Part shown: piece after piece, positions 61,351 to 64,000 of the stretch
Numbering within the stretch: position 1 is the first letter of the stretch
Layout: each line of letters opens with the position of its first letter
Origin: Chamaea fasciata
Taxonomy: Eukaryota; Chordata; Aves; Passeriformes; Sylviidae
DNA length: 64,000 nucleotides
Direction: 5' to 3'
Assembly (NCBI GenBank): GCA_029207755.1
Contig: JARCOQ010000006.1
Location: 5,620,846-5,684,845, forward strand
Program-made: the position numbers and the translations under genes
The notes under the pieces: generated by a model
Told to the model about the DNA's origin: nothing
Database searches by the model: none
What the model saw: the letters and a program-made list of their open reading frames with translations, nothing else

Positions 61351-64000
61351 GCCATGGTTTAAAGAGTAGAGCATTGCCACCAGAGTTTTGGCTCCAAAAT
61401 CAACATGTAGAATGGCCAAATTCTCAGTAGACACAAATGAAGATGGGACCACTGCCTTCAGACAGGATCTGTCTATATCACAATATTTCCTTGAGGCCAA
61501 AGCCTCTCTCTGTGGAATTGATAAATCCCTGATCCATCTTTTGTTTCACTGTTTTCAGCTGAACCCTCACTGTCTTCTTGCACTGATTTGTTGCACAGGT
61601 TCTTACCCAATTTGGGCAATTGTCACTGGGTGACCATCAGAGAGGTGCCCAGGGCTGAGCAGGTCCTCAGTTTGTGATAGTATCTAATTAGATAACACAA
61701 ATCTAGGCTTCTGGAAATACAGATTGCTTCAAAACAAAGCATATTTAGAAAATTCCTACCAATGTACATGTGAGAGGATCTATTTGTTGCAATCTGTTCG
61801 GGTCTCTGAGTCTCGTTCTCAGGCTGTAACAGGCGAACTCCCACAAAACTCACTTCCAATTTACAACTGTGTCAAGGAGAGGAGAATCAGGGCATCTGAT
61901 ACACACACATCAGAATAAAAAGCATTTTCAGCAATTGCAGATTGGTCACAATTTCAGTTTTCCTCCTCCTGATTAATTTCCATACTTCTAAAAAGTCAAA
62001 CTTCTGTTCACTCCTTATGGTTTATGCTTGCTTATGTTTGATACTGTTTAAGTGTACTTTAAAATACAAAGAAAACTCAGTTTCCTTCTCATGCTGAACT
62101 TCCTCTTCCAGCAATGTTTTCAGTCTGAATAAATTTCAATTAAAACTATGAACAATACAACTATTAAAAAAAAAATTTCACCATTTAGTAATTGCTGCAA
62201 GGATAAAGGGATATATAAAAAACATTGCAATGCGTCTACTTCCCTTAATAGAATATGTGCTTTTCTACCAAGAACCTTTTCACAACAATTCATGCTTTCC
62301 ACAGAATTGTCTTCTTTAACTAAGAACATAAATAAAATTTTAAACTCAGTATTATAACTAATACTTGAAACAGCCAACAAACCTGATATTTGAGTCCTGC
62401 TGAAAATATCAAGATTTTCCCCAGTAAATGTACGTTTTTTAGGACAGTTCAAGAAATGTCTCTTTTATTAATGTTTCACCTGGCGCACAATATGCCAGCT
62501 GAAAAGCAATTAATAGATACTGATAATTATCTGAGATTGAAATTTCTGCTTATATTACTTTTTAATGGTGGTTTTGAAATATTAAAAGCAAGGAAATGGG
62601 AAGATCAGATGACTGATTCATAACCCAGATGTAATGCCACGGAGGGGTTTAATAAAATGAAGATGAATACATGCTTTTAATGAACTAGGACAGAGCTAAT
62701 ATGTTAATGAAACATTAGTTTTCAGACATCTGACCAGAGAGAAGTTCCTTTCTCCGCTAGTTTGGATCAAAGTTCAATTGGAGGTGTTTACCACGTGCTT
62801 TAGAGCATCAGATAACAAAAGGAGGATCTTTCGAACCACTATCGCCTTGTGCCTGTTTGGTGCAGTGACATTTTCCTGCAGACCATCAAAAACCACTGAC
62901 CTCAGCACACGCTGTGGGTGCTTCAAAGGTGGTTATTTTACACACTCAGAGCTCTCCTATGGGGTCGGCAATGGCTCTGAGGGGTGTGAAAAAAATGAAA
63001 ATTTCCTAGACATAAATGCACACTGGCACAAACGGTGCCACATTAAACTGCTACAGTCACAGCAAGTCAACATATGCGCAGACATACTGAGCTGAAAGGC
63101 TGTTATTTCATCTTCAGCTCACACTCCTGTGCCTGGCTTTTGAAAACACACCCATTATGTACAAGTTTGTGCTTACATGGATTTTTTGCATTATTTTGCA
63201 GCCTCTGGAGCATTTCATGGCCTCAGTCAGAGTCCCCCACATGGGGTCTGTAGGATGCCTGCAGGACAGAGGCACGCTCTCATCTGGATTGTGGGAGCTT
63301 GCATCACATGATTAATGGTTTTTCTTGATATAGAAGTCCTTGAATTAGTAGATGCTGTTGCAGTCCCATTCTATCCTCTTAGTAAGAGCCTCAAAAACTT
63401 TTTTTCTCAAACATGCCAGCCAAAACAAAGGCCAGTGTGATGTTTTAGGAGTTCTGGCTGCTCTGAAAGTTCTGTAGGTACAGTCACAGGCACTGAGAGC
63501 AGAAGGATAATTTTAACCCCGATTGCATACTTCCCTATATTCCATGTTTTCTCTGTGTCTTTCAGCCCCAGGTATGGCAGGGCGAAGAAAGGGTTCCTCT
63601 GATGCAACCAGACGTATTTGCTGTATGGCCTCGGCAAACTCCTTCTGTAGCCTGGGTCTCACTCAAATTTAGAGGGACTTGCTGAAAATTTATTCCGATT
63701 TCTGCACTGCTTTGAGCTCCTTCCTGCCAGATAAATTGTTTTTGACAAGTGCTAAAAAGGGCCATGTTACTACCCCAGCTCAGGCCAAAGCATTTGGCAG
63801 AACAATGAAGGATTTTCAGCCCACTGGCCTGGCTTGCACAATTTGAGTGCAATTCAGTGTCTCCTGGCAGGATGCTCACACCGTTGCCTGCCTGTGGATT
63901 TATGCCAGCTGGAGGCTCCATTCCTGTAGAAGATGAAAGGGAGCCAGGTACCAAGTAGATGTTTTACCTCTGAAAGCCTCCTGCTGTGTTTGTTTTACTT

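Larger units (their letters stand above)
57917..64000. other. AT-rich unique non-coding DNA to the window end
   Basis: No gene was recognised. Short palindromes cluster at 58772-58870. The stretch 62090-62720 is notably AT-rich with short A runs and TTAATA/AATTAA words. A 105-codon plus frame (62778-63095) contains several cysteines but no recognisable domain. I see no promoter or RNA gene. Confidence 0.6.

Overview
The window looks like nuclear DNA of a songbird (oscine passerine). Several degraded CR1 retrotransposon pieces carry the avian 3' tail made of ATTCTRTG-type octamers. One short element at about 22413-22568 joins a tRNA-Ile-derived head to a CR1-type tail, the architecture I recall for the passerine SINE family TguSINE1. 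Interspersed-repeat density is low and microsatellites are short, apart from one long (GAAA)n tract. There is no operon structure, no bacterial-style gene packing, no CRISPR array and no plasmid or phage feature.

I find no convincing protein-coding gene. The open reading frames present are short (longest about 173 codons), fall on both strands, often cross simple repeats and match no family I recognise. The 64 kb is best read as intergenic desert or the inside of a very large intron. I cannot tell which, because no recognisable exon is present.

Layout. 1-19570 is mostly unique non-coding DNA with a (TC)n/T tract at 1.7 kb and short tandem duplications near 2.3, 6.4 and 10.0 kb. 19571-31812 holds five of the six recognised interspersed elements: CR1 (+) at 19.6 kb, the tRNA-Ile/CR1 SINE (-) at 22.4 kb, CR1 (-) at 23.6 kb, CR1 (+) at 30.5 kb and CR1 (-) at 31.7 kb. 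Between them, at 29.8-30.2 kb, lies a regulatory-looking stretch with a TATA box, a Maf/AP-1-like site, an octamer and three TAATTA cores. A sixth element, CR1 (+), lies at 35.7 kb. 35.8-57.7 kb is unique DNA with a polypurine/G-quadruplex tract (37.6-37.8 kb), a 29-base poly-A (38.8 kb), a GC-richer patch (42.4-43.3 kb) and a CpG-enriched patch (52.65-52.87 kb). 57683-57916 is the (GAAA)n tract. 58-64 kb is AT-rich unique DNA with clustered short palindromes near 58.8 kb.

The most distinctive item is the composite SINE. The most interesting unresolved items are candidate enhancers at 29.8-30.2, 35.4-35.6, 42.0-42.15, 52.65-52.87 and 58.7-58.9 kb, and several splice-site-like signals that could mark exons of an unannotated long non-coding RNA. 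All of these need alignment or RNA data. I found no new biological system that I could defend from sequence alone.
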